Below are positions 63,900 to 64,000 of a stretch of 64,000 bases of DNA, one piece after another (position 1 is the first letter of the stretch; each line of letters begins with the position of its first letter). The DNA is taken from the NCBI RefSeq assembly GCF_027943255.1, contig NC_072892.1, positions 32,077,792 through 32,141,791 of the forward strand, in the 5' to 3' direction. The position numbers and the translations under genes are program-made. Source of the DNA: Anastrepha obliqua. Taxonomy: Eukaryota; Arthropoda; Insecta; Diptera; Tephritidae. The notes below the pieces were generated by a model. It was not told the DNA's origin. It made no database searches and saw nothing but the letters and a program-made list of their open reading frames with translations.

Positions 63900-64000
63900 A
63901 TGAGCCACGCGATGCAGCTTGAAAAGCTTAACGGCGAAAATTATTCCACGTGGGTATTACAGATGAAAAGTTGCTTGATTACCCAAGATTTGTGGAAGCC
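63900..64000 (+). CDS. Copia-type retrotransposon Gag, N-terminus (partial)
   Basis: The frame MSHAMQLEKLNGENYSTW followed by VLQMKSCLITQDLWK is the N-terminal signature of Copia Gag (KLNGxNYSxWxxxM). It is open to the end of the window. The Copia primer-binding site 160-170 bp upstream supports this start. Confidence 0.75.
   Translation, partial: MSHAMQLEKLNGENYSTWVLQMKSCLITQDLWK

Noticed and set aside
1..64000. CRISPR arrays, rRNA genes, bacterial operons
   Set aside because: No regular spacer-repeat arrays, no rRNA sequence, and the window is clearly eukaryotic.

Overview
This window is eukaryotic, intron-rich and crowded with transposable elements. The host gene is typical of higher flies. 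The abundance of DD41D (rosa-like), DD34D and DD37D mariner relatives, R1/I-type LINEs and short tRNA-derived SINEs suggests an acalyptrate fly, plausibly a tephritid fruit fly. That placement is inference; nothing in the window fixes the species.

Only one host gene can be supported: a plus-strand ABC transporter of the short MRP/ABCC4 type. It has 11 coding exons from 32082 to 61063. Splice sites and phases join into a 4080-nt reading frame of 1359 codons with two membrane domains and two nucleotide-binding domains. Exons 1 and 2 are isolated by introns of 6.6 kb and 17.7 kb, while exons 3-11 are packed into 4.5 kb. The 3' UTR runs to a poly(A) signal near 61858. At least one upstream 5' UTR exon is missing, because an acceptor site lies 11 bases before the ATG.

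Layout: 1-32 kb is upstream or 5' intronic DNA made of broken LINEs, Tc1 and mariner relatives, SINEs and MITE-like elements. 32-38.7 kb is intron 1, holding two DD37D elements and a nearly intact DD41D element. 38.8-56.5 kb is intron 2, holding a 1.2-kb terminal-inverted-repeat element in two inverted copies, several LINE fragments, SINEs and a truncated Tc1. 56.5-61.1 kb is the compact body of the ABC gene. 61.9-64 kb holds a DD41D element carrying a nested insertion, a LINE 3' end and the start of a Copia-type retrotransposon that runs off the window.

The most unusual signal is a family of six elements, each 712-749 bp, bounded by TTAA and carrying G-rich inverted ends (TTAA-GGGG...CCCC-TTAA). 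All six have the same internal motif, GAGAAAAACGCGTTTAAAG or a close variant, 164-196 bp from one end. Two of them interrupt reading frames that read straight through when the insert and one TTAA are ignored, so these are real insertions with TTAA target duplication. None has a recognisable transposase.
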